Shown one piece after another: positions 38,983-50,654 of a DNA stretch of 64,000 nt. The DNA is from Vibrio aphrogenes. Lineage in GTDB: Bacteria > Pseudomonadota > Gammaproteobacteria > Enterobacterales > Vibrionaceae. Where the stretch lies: the NCBI RefSeq assembly GCF_002157735.2, contig NZ_AP018689.1:62001-126000 (forward strand). The letters run 5' to 3'. Made by a program: the position numbers and the translations under genes. Under the pieces are notes generated by a model, which had not been told where the DNA came from, searched no databases, and was given only the letters and a program-made list of their open reading frames with translations. How positions within the stretch are numbered: the first letter of the stretch is position 1; every line of letters begins with the position of its first letter.

Positions 38983-39774
38983 ATGGAAAAGATGACGGAC
39001 AAGCTAGCACAAGCAGACCAAACGAAATCACAAGATGATACAACCCATTTTGGTTTTTCTACCGTAGCAAAAGAAAAGAAAGTAGAAAAAGTCGCTGAGG
39101 TGTTTCATTCCGTAGCCGCCAAATATGACATCATGAATGATTTAATGTCGGGTGGGATACATCGATTATGGAAGCGTTTTACGATTGATTGCAGTGGCGT
39201 TCGTCCGGGGCATAAAGTGCTGGATCTGGCTGGTGGTACCGGGGACTTAACCGCAAAATTCTCACGAATCGTTGGTGATAATGGCGAAGTGATTTTAGCC
39301 GATATCAACAATTCTATGTTGAATGTGGGCCGTGATAAATTACGTGATATTGGTATTGTGGGTAACGTACATTATGTACAAGCCAATGCTGAAGAACTGC
39401 CTTTCCCTGATGATTACTTTGATTGCATTACCATCAGCTTCGGTTTGCGTAACGTAACCGATAAAGATAAAGCCTTGCGTTCGATGTTCCGAGTGCTTAA
39501 GCCCGGCGGTCGCTTGTTGGTATTAGAGTTTTCTAAGCCTCGCTTTGATGTGTTGTCTAAAGTGTATGATTTATATTCTTTCCATCTTTTACCTCGTATT
39601 GGTGAAGTAGTCGCGAATGATGCCGATAGCTATCGTTATTTAGCGGAGTCTATTCGTATGCATCCCGACCAAGAAACCTTAAAAGGCATGATGGAAGAAG
39701 CGGGTTTTGAACAAACGAAATACTTTGACCTAACGGGTGGGATTGTTGCCCTTCATCGTGGATATAAGTTCTAA
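38983..39774 (+). CDS. ubiE: ubiquinone/menaquinone C-methyltransferase UbiE
   Basis: UbiE is a SAM-dependent C-methyltransferase of both ubiquinone and menaquinone pathways. It has 263 residues, with the SAM site [15 protein letters not shown] and the UbiE patterns [17 protein letters not shown] and [11 protein letters not shown] second ATG four codons on (39, MTDKLAQ) is possible, with the first favoured by GGAG spacing. It is first of ubiE-ubiJ-ubiB, the conserved ubiquinone cluster. Confidence 0.96.
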   Translation: MEKMTDKLAQADQTKSQDDTTHFGFSTVAKEKKVEKVAEVFHSVAAKYDIMNDLMSGGIHRLWKRFTIDCSGVRPGHKVLDLAGGTGDLTAKFSRIVGDNGEVILADINNSMLNVGRDKLRDIGIVGNVHYVQANAEELPFPDDYFDCITISFGLRNVTDKDKALRSMFRVLKPGGRLLVLEFSKPRFDVLSKVYDLYSFHLLPRIGEVVANDADSYRYLAESIRMHPDQETLKGMMEEAGFEQTKYFDLTGGIVALHRGYKF

Positions 39775-39783
39775 GGAAGCCCT

Positions 39784-40389
39784 ATGCCATTTGAGCCATT
39801 AGTGACAGGTGCGATTGAAACGGTACTGAATCGTTTGATCCAAGATAACCCCTCTCATCAACAACAAGTATTGCGCTTAAAAGGTAAAGTGATCGCGGTT
39901 CATGTTCAAGAACTCGAGCGCCAGCTTATCTTCGTGTTCAGTCATCAAGTGGATGTGTTAAGTCGCTATGAAGGTGAGGCCGATTGTTACCTCAGTTTGA
40001 AGTTATCGGTCTTACCTGAACTCAAAGATCAATCCAATATTACCCGCCTGATAAAACAAGACAAATTGGTGCTAGAAGGCGATATCCAACTAGCACAAAA
40101 GTTTTCTCAACTGATAGCCGATATTAAACCTGACCCTGAAGAATGGTTGTCTCGTGTAACCGGTGATGTGGTTGCTCATACGGTAGTGCAAGGTGCTCAT
40201 CAACCGCTGCAATGGTTGAAAACAGGCTGTCAGCAACAACAGAAAAAGATCGCAACCATACTAACAGAAGAATGGAAAATCGCACCTAACCCGTTAGAAG
40301 TGGCTTATTTTTGCGATCAAGTTGATGAATTAGCCGGGCAACTCGGTATGCTAGAGCAAAGAATTGATCAACTGGTAGGTAAGGCATGA
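39784..40389 (+). CDS. ubiJ: ubiquinone biosynthesis accessory factor UbiJ
   Basis: A 201-residue protein with an N-terminal SCP2 lipid-binding domain (about 10-115) and a helical C-terminus ending in a coiled coil. UbiJ organises the soluble Ubi complex and carries its hydrophobic intermediates. It starts 9 bases after ubiE and overlaps the ubiB start by ATGA. Confidence 0.93.
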   Translation: MPFEPLVTGAIETVLNRLIQDNPSHQQQVLRLKGKVIAVHVQELERQLIFVFSHQVDVLSRYEGEADCYLSLKLSVLPELKDQSNITRLIKQDKLVLEGDIQLAQKFSQLIADIKPDPEEWLSRVTGDVVAHTVVQGAHQPLQWLKTGCQQQQKKIATILTEEWKIAPNPLEVAYFCDQVDELAGQLGMLEQRIDQLVGKA

Positions 40390-42029
40390 CATTTCGTGAA
40401 TTGAAGCGTTTATATAAAATTATTCAAATTCAATTGGAATATGGCCTCGATGAGTTGTTGCCAGAACATGAACTAACCAAGTTACCACGGCTTGGCCTAA
40501 AAAGTTTGTTTTGGATTCGCAAAAAACATCAAGAGAAAGAGGTTGGGGATCGTCTTCGATTGGCGCTACAAGAGTTGGGGCCGGTGTGGATCAAGTTTGG
40601 ACAGATGATGTCGACTCGCCGTGATCTCTTCCCTGATTATATCGCCGATCCGTTAGCCTTATTGCAAGATAAAGTCTCACCATTTGATGGTCACTTAGCC
40701 AAAGCACAAATAGAAAAATCCCTCGGCGGGCCTGTTGAGCAATGGTTTGATGATTTTGATATTGAGCCACTCGCCTCCGCTTCAATCGCTCAAGTGCATA
40801 CCGCTAAAGTAAAAGATACAGGGCAAGAAGTGGTCTTGAAAGTGATTCGTCCTGATATTCGCCCAGTGATTGAGGCTGATTTAAAACTGATGCATCGCTT
40901 AGCCCGTATGGTGGCGAGATTTATGCCAGACGCTCGCCGTTTAAAACCGGTCGAAGTGGTGAAAGAATACGAGCGTACCTTGCTTAGTGAGCTGGATTTA
41001 CGTATGGAAGCGGCCAATGCGTTGCAGTTGCGTCGTAATTTTTCTGGCAGTAAAGATCTCTATGTACCTGATGTGTACATGGATTTTAGTTCGGAACACT
41101 TGATGGTGTCGGAGCGAATTTATGGTATCCAAGTGTCTGATCGAGAAGGATTGGCCAACAATGGAACCAACATGAAACGCTTAGCGGAAAAGGGCGTGAG
41201 CGTCTTCTTTACCCAAGTATTTCGAGATAGTTTTTTTCATGCAGACATGCACCCTGGTAATGTGTTTGTTGCTTGGGATTCGCCAGAGGATCCACTATGG
41301 ATTGGCTTAGATTGCGGTATTGTTGGCACCTTAAACAATGAAGATAAGCGCTATTTAGCTGAAAACTTTTTGGCTTTCTTTAATCGTGACTATCGTCGAG
41401 TAGCTGAGTTGCATGTGGATTCTGGTTGGGTTCCCGCTGATACCAATATCATTGATTTTGAATCCGCCATTCGTACCGTATGCGAACCGATCTTTGCTAA
41501 GCCATTGTGCGAAATTTCATTTGGTCATGTTCTGCTAAACTTATTTAACACCGCTCGCCGATTTAATATGGAAGTTCAGCCTCAACTAGTGCTTTTGCAA
41601 AAGACACTACTGTATGTTGAAGGCTTAGGTCGACAGTTATATCCTCAACTGGATTTATGGGAAACCGCAAAACCATTTTTAGAAAACTGGATGATGGAAC
41701 AAGTCGGGCCTAAAGCGGTATTGAATGCAATCAAAGATAAAGCGCCACTGTGGGTTGAAAAGTTACCGGAACTTCCCGAATTATTGTATGAGACTTTAAA
41801 ACGCGGCCGTGACTTAGATCAAAATGTAGCACGTTACTTTGCCCTATATTCGGCGGGAAAACGTAAGCAAAGCACTGGTAAATTTTTATTTGGTGTAGGG
41901 GCGACATTAATCGTATCCTCTACCATATTACAGTTAAGCGCTACCGGATGGCATCATCAATTGTCTTGTGGCTTTGCCCTAATTGGCTGTGTTTTTTGGT
42001 TAGCGAGTTGGCGCACTTATCGTAATTAA
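40386..42029 (+). CDS. ubiB: ubiquinone biosynthesis kinase-like protein UbiB
   Basis: A 547-residue member of the ADCK/ABC1 atypical kinase family. Signature parts are [17 protein letters not shown] (the KxGQ loop), the Ala-rich [11 protein letters not shown] nucleotide loop, [11 protein letters not shown] and GLDCGIVG. Two C-terminal membrane helices (about 500-540) anchor it to the inner membrane, where it is thought to help extract ubiquinone intermediates. It is coupled to ubiJ by a 4-base overlap and followed by tatABC, as in E. coli. Confidence 0.96.
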   Translation: MTFRELKRLYKIIQIQLEYGLDELLPEHELTKLPRLGLKSLFWIRKKHQEKEVGDRLRLALQELGPVWIKFGQMMSTRRDLFPDYIADPLALLQDKVSPFDGHLAKAQIEKSLGGPVEQWFDDFDIEPLASASIAQVHTAKVKDTGQEVVLKVIRPDIRPVIEADLKLMHRLARMVARFMPDARRLKPVEVVKEYERTLLSELDLRMEAANALQLRRNFSGSKDLYVPDVYMDFSSEHLMVSERIYGIQVSDREGLANNGTNMKRLAEKGVSVFFTQVFRDSFFHADMHPGNVFVAWDSPEDPLWIGLDCGIVGTLNNEDKRYLAENFLAFFNRDYRRVAELHVDSGWVPADTNIIDFESAIRTVCEPIFAKPLCEISFGHVLLNLFNTARRFNMEVQPQLVLLQKTLLYVEGLGRQLYPQLDLWETAKPFLENWMMEQVGPKAVLNAIKDKAPLWVEKLPELPELLYETLKRGRDLDQNVARYFALYSAGKRKQSTGKFLFGVGATLIVSSTILQLSATGWHHQLSCGFALIGCVFWLASWRTYRN

Positions 42030-42085
42030 ACTATAAACCTGACACACTATGATGTGTTTATTTTTATTTGACCCGAGGTAAGAAA

Positions 42086-42337
42086 ATGGGCGGAATCAGT
42101 ATTTGGCAACTTTTAATTATCGCAGTGATTGTAGTGCTGTTATTTGGTACGAAAAAATTACGTGGTATCGGTGGTGATTTAGGCTCTGCGGTTAAAGGCT
42201 TTAAAGAAGCGATGGGTGATGACAAAGATAAGCCTGCAACGAAAGATGCTGACTTTGATGCGAAATCACTAAATCAAAATAACGTAGATTCCAGTGTAGA
42301 AACAGCGGAAACTAAAAAAGACAAAGAGCAGGGCTAA
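42086..42337 (+). CDS. tatA: Sec-independent translocase subunit TatA
   Basis: TatA oligomers form the passage for folded proteins with twin-arginine signals. It has 83 residues: a short N-terminal membrane helix ([18 protein letters not shown]), the [14 protein letters not shown] hinge, an amphipathic helix (VKGFKEAM) and an acidic tail. The start is the ATG with AGGTAAG upstream; a TTG six codons earlier covers that site. It is followed after 3 bases by tatB. Confidence 0.96.
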   Translation: MGGISIWQLLIIAVIVVLLFGTKKLRGIGGDLGSAVKGFKEAMGDDKDKPATKDADFDAKSLNQNNVDSSVETAETKKDKEQG

Positions 42338-42340
42338 TCG

Positions 42341-42778
42341 GTGTTTGATATCGGTTTTTGGGAGCTGGTATTAATATCGGTTGTCGCGCTGGTGGTGCTA
42401 GGTCCGGAACGTTTACCGGTGGCGATACGCAGTGTGAGCAAATTTGTTCGCACGGCGAAAACCATGGCCAACACGGTAAAAGATGAATTATCACAAGAGC
42501 TTAAAATTCAAGAGCTGCAAGATAATTTACGTAAGGCTGAGCAAATGGGGATGAAAAACCTGTCACCTGAGCTGCAATCCTCTATCGATGCATTAAAGAA
42601 AGCGGCTCAAGATGTCCAGCGCCCGTATGCTAAAGATGCTACGGAAAACGAGCAACAAGAGGCTTCACCAGCGGAGCAAATGCCAGCCTCTTCTGATGAG
42701 GTGGTCAATGAGAATACCATCATGAAGCCGGAGTCCCCATCAGAGTCGTTGTCATCATCAACAGATAAAAAAGCATAA
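42341..42778 (+). CDS. tatB: Sec-independent translocase subunit TatB
   Basis: A 145-residue protein with the TatB N-terminus ([20 protein letters not shown] then PERLP), an amphipathic helix and a long Ser/Glu/Gln-rich tail. With TatC it forms the receptor for twin-arginine signals. The start is GTG, 3 bases after tatA. A 12-bp perfect hairpin separates it from tatC. Confidence 0.95.
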   Translation: MFDIGFWELVLISVVALVVLGPERLPVAIRSVSKFVRTAKTMANTVKDELSQELKIQELQDNLRKAEQMGMKNLSPELQSSIDALKKAAQDVQRPYAKDATENEQQEASPAEQMPASSDEVVNENTIMKPESPSESLSSSTDKKA

Positions 42779-42793
42779 TCCCTGTCATTTATT

Positions 42794-42824
42794 ACTCATT
42801 AACGTTGTTATGACGTTAATGAGT
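42794..42824 (+). other. intercistronic hairpin between tatB and tatC
   Basis: ACTCATTAACGT and ACGTTAATGAGT form a perfect 12-bp stem with a 7-base loop. No T run follows, so it is not a standard terminator. Confidence 0.7.
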
Positions 42825-42846
42825 TTCGTGCTACCAAGAGGTTTTC

Positions 42847-43602
42847 ATGTCTAGCCAAGAAGAAACGCAACCTCTCATTACTCATTTGATTGAGTTGAGA
42901 AATCGGATTTTAAAAGCGTTGGTGTCGGTTTTAGCGGTATTTATTTGTTTGGTTTGGTTCTCGAGTAATATTTATGAGTTTGTTTCAGCCCCTTTGATTG
43001 ATCGTTTGCCAGAAGGGGCAACTATGATCGCAACCGATGTGGCCTCACCATTTTTTACGCCATTAAAATTAACCTTAGTGGCATCGGTATTTGTGGCAGT
43101 TCCATTGGTGCTATACCAAATTTGGGCTTTTGTCGCGCCAGGGCTTTATAAGCATGAGCGTCGTTTGATTGCCCCTTTGCTTTTTTCCAGCTCCTTGTTG
43201 TTTTATTGTGGCGTTGCTTTTGCTTATTTTGTGGTGTTTCCGTTGATCTTTAGCTTTTTTACGGCGATATCTTTAGGTGGCGTGCAATTTGCGACTGATA
43301 TTTCAAGCTATCTCGATTTTGTGCTTTCTTTATTCATGGCCTTTGGCATTGCCTTTGAAGTACCGGTTGCAATTATTTTGTTGTGCTGGACGGGGGCAAC
43401 GGATGCGAAATCGCTTGCGGAGAAACGCCCTTATATTATCGTGATCGCTTTTGTGGTTGGAATGCTACTGACTCCGCCAGATATGGTATCGCAAACATTA
43501 CTTGCAGTACCCATGTGTATTTTGTTTGAAATTGGCCTGTTCTTTTCTCGTTTTTATGCCAAACGAGGTGAGGAAGAAGAATCATCAGACAGCGAAGCTT
43601 AA
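42847..43602 (+). CDS. tatC: Sec-independent translocase subunit TatC
   Basis: A 251-residue, six-helix inner-membrane protein that reads the twin-arginine motif. Family patterns are HLIELRNRI at the N-terminal cytoplasmic side, [12 protein letters not shown] in the first cytoplasmic loop, and [18 protein letters not shown] lies before the ATG. It completes tatABC. Confidence 0.96.
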   Translation: MSSQEETQPLITHLIELRNRILKALVSVLAVFICLVWFSSNIYEFVSAPLIDRLPEGATMIATDVASPFFTPLKLTLVASVFVAVPLVLYQIWAFVAPGLYKHERRLIAPLLFSSSLLFYCGVAFAYFVVFPLIFSFFTAISLGGVQFATDISSYLDFVLSLFMAFGIAFEVPVAIILLCWTGATDAKSLAEKRPYIIVIAFVVGMLLTPPDMVSQTLLAVPMCILFEIGLFFSRFYAKRGEEEESSDSEA

Positions 43603-43617
43603 CAGAGTAATGAACGA

Positions 43618-43652
43618 AAAAACGCAGCTCAATATTGGAGCTGCGTTTTTTT
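43618..43652. terminator. bidirectional terminator between tatC and tatD
   Basis: The stem AAACGCAGCTC / GAGCTGCGTTT has A and T runs on its two sides. Confidence 0.88.
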
Positions 43653-43671
43653 ATGGGCGGTGATGACTAGG

Positions 43672-44436
43672 TTATTTAAGATTAAAAAGGGCTTGAGTAT
43701 TGCGCGCGGTGATGTCGCTAATCGTCGATAATGGCAGCGCTTTTAAATCAGCAATTTTCTGTGCCACTAATTTCATGAACGAGGGCTCATTGCGTTTACC
43801 ACGGTGCGGAGTTGGCGCAAGGTAAGGGCAATCCGTTTCTAGAATCACAAAATTAAGATCCAATTCAGGGATGACATCATCCATGCCACCATTTTTGAAC
43901 GTCGAGACACCGCCGATTCCTAAAGAAAAGCCCAGTTGATTAATCGCTTTGGCTTCTGCCACCGTTCCGCCAAAGCAATGAAATACCCCTTTTAAACGAC
44001 CATCTTGTTCTTGCGATAAAATGGATAAGGTTTGCTCAATAGAATCTCGCGTATGGATAACGACCGGTAAATTAAGCTCTTTGGCCCATTGGAGCTGAGT
44101 GCGAAAGGCGAACTCTTGTTCTGCTTGGAAGGTTTTATCCCAATATAAGTCGATACCGATTTCTCCTACCGCAATGAAGTGGTGTTGAGCAAACCAAGAT
44201 TTTATAGTGGCAAGATCTTGCTCAATATTGCCATTCACATAACAAGGGTGTAACCCCATCATCGAGTGACAAATATCAGGATAGCGAGCCTCGGTGGCCA
44301 GCATAGGTTCAATGGAGTTTAGGTCGATATTTGGCAGTAAAATTTTGGATATCCCTACCTCTTGAGCACGTTGAATGACATCGTCTAAGTCATGTTCGAA
44401 ATCTTTAGCGTATATATGGGCGTGGCTATCTATCAT
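43672..44436 (-). CDS. tatD: TatD-family metal-dependent hydrolase
   Basis: A 254-residue TIM-barrel metallohydrolase. Metal-site patterns are the N-terminal DSHAHIY, GEIGIDLYWDK, VIHTRDS, GVFHCFGG and ETDCPYLAP. TatD proteins are DNases (E. coli TatD is a 3'-5' exonuclease) and are not needed for Tat export despite the name. Paralogues YcfH and YjjV are alike; the place beside tatABC favours TatD. It is convergent with tatC and divergent from hemB. Confidence 0.88.
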   Translation of the reverse strand: MIDSHAHIYAKDFEHDLDDVIQRAQEVGISKILLPNIDLNSIEPMLATEARYPDICHSMMGLHPCYVNGNIEQDLATIKSWFAQHHFIAVGEIGIDLYWDKTFQAEQEFAFRTQLQWAKELNLPVVIHTRDSIEQTLSILSQEQDGRLKGVFHCFGGTVAEAKAINQLGFSLGIGGVSTFKNGGMDDVIPELDLNFVILETDCPYLAPTPHRGKRNEPSFMKLVAQKIADLKALPLSTISDITARNTQALFNLK

Positions 44437-44554
44437 GAAAAACTCGGTTTAGTAAAAGTATTATTGAACCAGTATAAATGACTCGTTTAATAAGATCATG
44501 GCATGAATTTACTCAGAGAGTCATGATTGTACTTTCATGCGTGAGTGACAGTGA

Positions 44555-45646
<1,092 letters not shown>

Positions 45647-45672
45647 TAAACTCTTGATGGCAACCTAATAGG

Positions 45673-45705
45673 AAACGGGCGCTGATGATCTCAGCGCCCG
45701 TTTTT
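45673..45705. terminator. terminator between hemB and gppA
   Basis: The stem AAACGGGCGCTGA / TCAGCGCCCGTTT is followed by a T run. About 85 bases of unassigned sequence separate it from the gppA stop. Confidence 0.88.
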
Positions 45706-45789
45706 AGTTATCCGCAGTTGAGGTTGGTTACTTATTATCAGAGTGATTTATTATCCGCAGTTGAGATTTATAACTCAACGATGGATAAG

Positions 45790-47283
45790 TTATAAAGAAC
45801 TCAGCGTCAGCGGCCAACCAATATCAGATTGACGGTTCGCTTCAATTTCTAATTCGGCTTGCGTTAATGGGTTATGTTGCAGCCACTGAGCATCCATTTT
45901 TAAGGTTAACTGATCACCCTCTGCCTGTAATTCGAACTCAGGCTGAAGGTGGGCACTGCGACGATGAGTCAATAATACTGACAGTCGTAGTAACCTAAGT
46001 AGTCGCTTACAGCTTTGCCCAGATAAAGCATGTTGCTCAGGTAGCGACGATAATTGATCACGATAGCGTCTTACCAGCTCGGCTAAAAAATGTTTTTGAG
46101 CCAGAGTAAACCCTGGGAGATCTAAGTTTTGTAATAAATAAGCGCCGTGTTGACCACCTTTTTTAAAATCAATACTTAAGCCAATTTCGTGTAATTCGGC
46201 CGCCGATTGTAGAAGAAATTCGGCTTGAGCTTCTGGAATCCAATCTTGATGCCCACATTGTTCCAGTAATTGTTTTGCCACTTGTGCCACTTGAGCACCA
46301 TATTGACGGTCGACTTGATAACGTTGCTGGACACTGGTGATGGTTCTTTGGCGAATGTTCGATTGGCGCATTTCACCAATCATTTCATACACTAAACCTT
46401 CACGTAGTGCGCCACCTGCTAAGGTCATTGAGTCAATGTGTAAACTTTCAAAAATAGCAATTAAAATGGATAAACCACTTGGGAAGACTAATGCTCTCTC
46501 TAAAGTGAGGCCTTCGATTTCAAGCTCTTCCAAATGGCTCGCCATCATGGCTTGTTTTTGTAAGCGTTTGAGCTTAGCTAGGGTGATGATTTCATCCATT
46601 CCTTGTGCAAGCATGATTTCTTGGAGCGCTTGCACGGTGCCACTTGCACCCACACAGACATCCCAACCTAGCTCGGTATAACGTTCTAAGATGGGAGAGA
46701 GTGTAGCTTTTGCTGCGAGGATAGCGTTTTCAAAATTAGTATGCGTAAGCTGGCGGTCATGGAAATAGTTATCCAACCAGGTTACGCAGCCCATCGATAA
46801 ACTTACTAGAGCCTTGGCTTCAAATTCTCGGCCAATGATCAGTTCAGTACTGGCTCCGCCGATATCAACCACTAAGCGATGGCCTAAACCACCTGAAGTA
46901 TGTGCCACCCCTTTATAAATGGTGGCAGCTTCTTCTTCACCGGAAATGATATCGACGGGATGCCCTAGAATTTGATTGGCTTTTTTGACAAACACATCCA
47001 CATTGGTTGCTGAGCGTAATGCCGCGGTGCCAACAATACGAATATTGCCAGCCGGAATATCTTGTAAGCGCTCAGCAAATAAGCTTAAACAGTCCCAACC
47101 TCGCTGCATGGCTTCTTGGCTTAAATAATTATTTTGATCTAAGCCATTAGCTAAACGTACTTTACGCTTTATCTTTGCCATGGTTTGTACGCTGCCTTCA
47201 ATATGACGGACCACCAACATATGAAAACTGTTGGAGCCAAGATCAATGGCGGCGTAAAGAGGTGAAGAAACTGTATCGCTCAT
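45790..47283 (-). CDS. gppA: guanosine pentaphosphate phosphatase GppA (Ppx/GppA family)
   Basis: GppA converts pppGpp to ppGpp and also cleaves polyphosphate ends. The start is taken at [24 protein letters not shown] (497 residues, E. coli 494); 34 codons of open frame upstream run into rhlB and are rejected. ASKHA-fold phosphate motifs are DLGSNSFH and [11 protein letters not shown], and GEEEA is the usual catalytic glutamate region. The C-terminal half has an HD-like domain. It lies 16 bases after rhlB, as in E. coli. Ppx is a close paralogue; context favours GppA. Confidence 0.92.
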   Translation of the reverse strand: MSDTVSSPLYAAIDLGSNSFHMLVVRHIEGSVQTMAKIKRKVRLANGLDQNNYLSQEAMQRGWDCLSLFAERLQDIPAGNIRIVGTAALRSATNVDVFVKKANQILGHPVDIISGEEEAATIYKGVAHTSGGLGHRLVVDIGGASTELIIGREFEAKALVSLSMGCVTWLDNYFHDRQLTHTNFENAILAAKATLSPILERYTELGWDVCVGASGTVQALQEIMLAQGMDEIITLAKLKRLQKQAMMASHLEELEIEGLTLERALVFPSGLSILIAIFESLHIDSMTLAGGALREGLVYEMIGEMRQSNIRQRTITSVQQRYQVDRQYGAQVAQVAKQLLEQCGHQDWIPEAQAEFLLQSAAELHEIGLSIDFKKGGQHGAYLLQNLDLPGFTLAQKHFLAELVRRYRDQLSSLPEQHALSGQSCKRLLRLLRLSVLLTHRRSAHLQPEFELQAEGDQLTLKMDAQWLQHNPLTQAELEIEANRQSDIGWPLTLSSL

Positions 47284-47299
47284 AAGCCAATCATTTCCT

Positions 47300-48628
47300 T
47301 TATTTAGTATTACTTGGTTGACGCGGACGACGGTTATTGGTGCGTGGACCGTTATTGCGAGAACCATTATTACGATTATTACCACGGTTACCGCCAGTAT
47401 TGGTTCTGCGGTTTGTTTGTGGACGTTTTTGTAAGCGTAATGCTGGCGGTAAATCTGTTAACAAAGCACTGGCGTCATATTCTGACATGGGAATCGAGTG
47501 CTCGATATACTCTTCAATCGCCGGTAAGTTAATGGCATATTGTTCACAGGCAAAACTGATGGATTTACCACTAGCACCTGCGCGGCCAGTACGACCGATA
47601 CGGTGTACATAGTCTTCACAATCATCAGGAAGATCAAAGTTAAAGACATGAGTCACGGCTGGGATGTGTAAACCACGCGCTGCAACATCGGTTGCCACAA
47701 GGAAATCAACATCGCCACGAGTGAATTCTTCTAAAATACGCTCACGTTTTTTCTGCGCAACATCGCCGGTAAGTAAGCCGACGCGGTGTCCATCTGCGGC
47801 AAGACTACCCCAAACGGCTTCACATTTATGCTTAGTATTGGCAAAAATAATTGCACGTTCAGGCCACTCTTCTTCAATTAATGTCTGAAGAAGCGCCATT
47901 TTGTGTTCATTTGAAGGGTAGAATAATTCTTCTTCAATGCGATGGCCGGTTTTTTGTGCGGCTTCTACTACGACATGCTCAGGATTGTGCATGTGTTCAA
48001 ACGCGAGTTCCTGGACTCGGTAAGATAAAGTAGCAGAGAAAAGCATGTTAAGACGATCGCTAGGCTGTGGCATGCGACGGAATAAGAAACGAATGTCTTT
48101 AATAAATCCAAGATCAAACATGCGGTCGGCTTCATCGAGTACAACTGCTTGGATATTATTGAGGTTAAAGACTTTTTGTTTATAGAAGTCGATAATACGA
48201 CCACAAGTGCCAATTAAAATATCGACACCATCTTGCAGCTTGTTTAATTGCTTATCGTAGCTTTCACCACCGTAAGCGAGTGCCGCTTTCAAGCCCGTAC
48301 TCTCGATTAAGCCTTCCGCATCATGATAGATTTGAATAGCCAATTCGCGAGTGGGTGCCATGATAATCGCACGTGGTTGTGTTTTTGCTCGGCCTTCAGG
48401 TTCGGCAGTTTTGAGCAAATGGTTAAAGGTCGCAGTTAAAAACGCAAGGGTTTTACCCGTGCCCGTTTGGGCTTGGCCTGCAATGTCTTGGCCGGTGAGC
48501 AGTACCGGCAACGCCAAGGCTTGGATAGGGGTACAATATTCGAACCCTTTTTTCTCCAATCCTTCAATGACTTGGGGTAATAAATCCAAGTCGGCGAATT
48601 TTTGCTCTGTGATGTGTGTCTTTTTCAT
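47300..48628 (-). CDS. rhlB: ATP-dependent RNA helicase RhlB
   Basis: A 442-residue DEAD-box helicase, the RNA-unwinding partner of RNase E in the degradosome. Motifs in order: [18 protein letters not shown] in [16 protein letters not shown], and [10 protein letters not shown]. The N-terminus [15 protein letters not shown] matches RhlB. A tail of about 45 Arg/Asn/Gly-rich residues should bind RNA. It is divergent from trxA by 113 bases and leads into gppA. Confidence 0.96.
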   Translation of the reverse strand: MKKTHITEQKFADLDLLPQVIEGLEKKGFEYCTPIQALALPVLLTGQDIAGQAQTGTGKTLAFLTATFNHLLKTAEPEGRAKTQPRAIIMAPTRELAIQIYHDAEGLIESTGLKAALAYGGESYDKQLNKLQDGVDILIGTCGRIIDFYKQKVFNLNNIQAVVLDEADRMFDLGFIKDIRFLFRRMPQPSDRLNMLFSATLSYRVQELAFEHMHNPEHVVVEAAQKTGHRIEEELFYPSNEHKMALLQTLIEEEWPERAIIFANTKHKCEAVWGSLAADGHRVGLLTGDVAQKKRERILEEFTRGDVDFLVATDVAARGLHIPAVTHVFNFDLPDDCEDYVHRIGRTGRAGASGKSISFACEQYAINLPAIEEYIEHSIPMSEYDASALLTDLPPALRLQKRPQTNRRTNTGGNRGNNRNNGSRNNGPRTNNRRPRQPSNTK

Positions 48629-48741
48629 TGCTATAGAATATCAGCTTAAGCTTGCAATACGAAAGTAAATCCATTCCAATAGGGAATCTATTTGCTGGTT
48701 ATCATCCAACCAGATCATAAAAATATACATTGGAGTGGAAG

Positions 48742-49068
48742 ATGAGTGACAAGATTATGCAGCTTTCTGATGAAGGTTTTGAGAATGATGTAATCAAAGC
48801 TGCGGGTCCAGTTTTAGTTGATTTCTGGGCAGAGTGGTGCGGTCCTTGCAAAATGATTGCCCCAATTCTTGATGAAATTGCTGATGAATATGAAGGTAAA
48901 CTGACGATTGGTAAACTGAATATTGATCAGAACTCTGGCACACCACCAAAGTTTGGCATCCGCGGTATTCCAACATTACTGTTGTTCAAAGACGGTGGTG
49001 TTGCAGCAACAAAAGTGGGCGCGTTATCGAAAACTCAATTAAAAGAGTTTTTGGATGCAAACTTATAA
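48742..49068 (+). CDS. trxA: thioredoxin 1
   Basis: 108 residues with the redox site WCGPC (Cys33, Cys36) and the cis-proline region [11 protein letters not shown]. The start is the ATG 7 bases after TTGGAG; the earlier TTG four codons upstream overlaps this site. It reduces disulfides in the cytoplasm using thioredoxin reductase. It lies upstream of rho, as in E. coli, with a terminator between. Confidence 0.97.
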   Translation: MSDKIMQLSDEGFENDVIKAAGPVLVDFWAEWCGPCKMIAPILDEIADEYEGKLTIGKLNIDQNSGTPPKFGIRGIPTLLLFKDGGVAATKVGALSKTQLKEFLDANL

Positions 49069-49090
49069 TTGCAGATAAGATGACAAACTT

Positions 49091-49128
49091 AACCGCGTAT
49101 GACTTGTTTATATGCGGTTTTGTTTTTA
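49091..49128 (+). terminator. terminator after trxA
   Basis: AACCGC and GCGGTT close a stem extended by TAT/ATA, followed by TTGTTTTT. Confidence 0.75.
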
Positions 49129-49272
49129 TAAAGCTAGACTCGTTTTAACTTTAGTGATAATTTATCGCACGTTAATTACACAAATGTTCATTTCTTGGCC
49201 GTTCCTATAGGCCATACATTTCATATAAACAACCAACAGAATCCTATTTTGACAAAAAAAGCATCCACCACT

Positions 49273-50532
49273 ATGAACCTAACAGAACTGAAAAACAGAC
49301 CTGTATCTGAGCTTGTTGCGCTTGGTGAAAGCCTAGGTTTGGAAAACTTAGCCCGTTTACGAAAACAAGATATCATTTTTTCCATCCTAAAAGCGCATGC
49401 GAAAGGTGGTGAAGATATTTTTGGCGATGGCGTATTAGAAATCTTACAAGATGGTTTTGGCTTCCTTCGTTCATCCGATAGCTCGTACTTAGCGGGTCCT
49501 GATGATATTTATGTATCACCAAGCCAGATTCGTCGTTTTAACTTACGTACCGGTGATTCGGTGGCAGGTAAAATTCGACCACCAAAAGACGGTGAACGTT
49601 ATTTTGCCCTCCTAAAAGTTAATACCGTTAACGATGACCGTCCAGACAACGCCCGCAACAAAATCCTTTTTGAAAACCTCACACCAATTCATCCTAATGA
49701 TCGCATCGTCATGGAACGTGGTAATGGTTCTACGGAAGACATTACTGCGCGCGTATTGGATTTGGCATCGCCGATTGGTAAAGGTCAACGTGGTTTGATT
49801 GTTGCTCCGCCAAAAGCGGGTAAAACCATGTTGCTGCAAAATATTGCACAAAGCATTACTCACAATCACCCTGAATGTGAAGTGATGGTGTTGTTGATTG
49901 ATGAGCGTCCAGAAGAAGTGACAGAAATGCAACGCTTGGTGAAAGGCGAAGTGGTTGCTTCTACATTTGATGAGCCAGCATCACGTCACGTTCAAGTGGC
50001 TGAAATGGTAATCGAAAAAGCTAAACGTTTGGTTGAACACAAAAAAGACGTTGTGATCTTGTTGGATTCAATTACTCGTCTCGCTCGTGCTTATAACACC
50101 GTAGTACCGTCATCGGGTAAAATTCTTACAGGTGGTGTGGATGCGAATGCACTACATCGTCCTAAGCGTTTCTTTGGTGCCGCGCGTAATGTGGAAGAAG
50201 GTGGCAGCTTAACCATCATCGCCACAGCGTTGGTTGATACTGGCTCTAAGATGGACGAAGTGATCTACGAAGAGTTTAAAGGGACAGGTAACATGGAACT
50301 ACACTTAAACCGTAAGATTGCGGAAAAACGTGTTTTCCCTGCTATCGACTTTAACCGTTCAGGTACTCGTCGTGAAGAGTTGTTAACTAAAGCCGATGAG
50401 CTGCAAAAAATGTGGATCCTACGTAAGATTGTTCACCCTATGAGTGAAACTGATGCGATGGAATTCTTGATTGATAAGCTCGCGATGACCAAAACGAATA
50501 ATGAGTTTTTTGATGCGATGCGTCGTCAATAA
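49273..50532 (+). CDS. rho: transcription termination factor Rho
   Basis: A 419-residue hexameric RNA translocase that ends transcription. It has the N-terminal RNA-binding fold ([21 protein letters not shown] region), Walker [11 protein letters not shown], Walker B VILLDSI and the R-loop. The start [14 protein letters not shown] matches E. coli exactly at the first residues; 26 upstream in-frame codons are open but not conserved. The ribosome site is weak. The leader after the trxA terminator (49129-49272) is where Rho would be expected to limit its own expression. Confidence 0.97.
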   Translation: MNLTELKNRPVSELVALGESLGLENLARLRKQDIIFSILKAHAKGGEDIFGDGVLEILQDGFGFLRSSDSSYLAGPDDIYVSPSQIRRFNLRTGDSVAGKIRPPKDGERYFALLKVNTVNDDRPDNARNKILFENLTPIHPNDRIVMERGNGSTEDITARVLDLASPIGKGQRGLIVAPPKAGKTMLLQNIAQSITHNHPECEVMVLLIDERPEEVTEMQRLVKGEVVASTFDEPASRHVQVAEMVIEKAKRLVEHKKDVVILLDSITRLARAYNTVVPSSGKILTGGVDANALHRPKRFFGAARNVEEGGSLTIIATALVDTGSKMDEVIYEEFKGTGNMELHLNRKIAEKRVFPAIDFNRSGTRREELLTKADELQKMWILRKIVHPMSETDAMEFLIDKLAMTKTNNEFFDAMRRQ

Positions 50533-50564
50533 GACCGCTTAGCTTGATGAAGATGAATTAATTG

Positions 50565-50597
50565 AATCACCGCTCACATTGGGCGGTGATTTTTATT
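50565..50597 (+). terminator. terminator after rho
   Basis: The stem ATCACCGC / GCGGTGAT is followed by TTTTATT. Confidence 0.82.
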
Positions 50598-50654
50598 GTC
50601 GAATGCAATATTCAGCGACATTATAGATGGCTTCTGAATTAGGAAGTGCAATCT

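Noticed and set aside
47284..47385. Longer GppA starting inside rhlB
   Set aside because: The 34 extra codons overlap the rhlB 3' end; the family starts close to the DLGSNSFH motif.
49195..49272. Longer Rho starting at 49195
   Set aside because: The 26 extra residues are not shared with E. coli Rho, and the family starts at MNLTELK.
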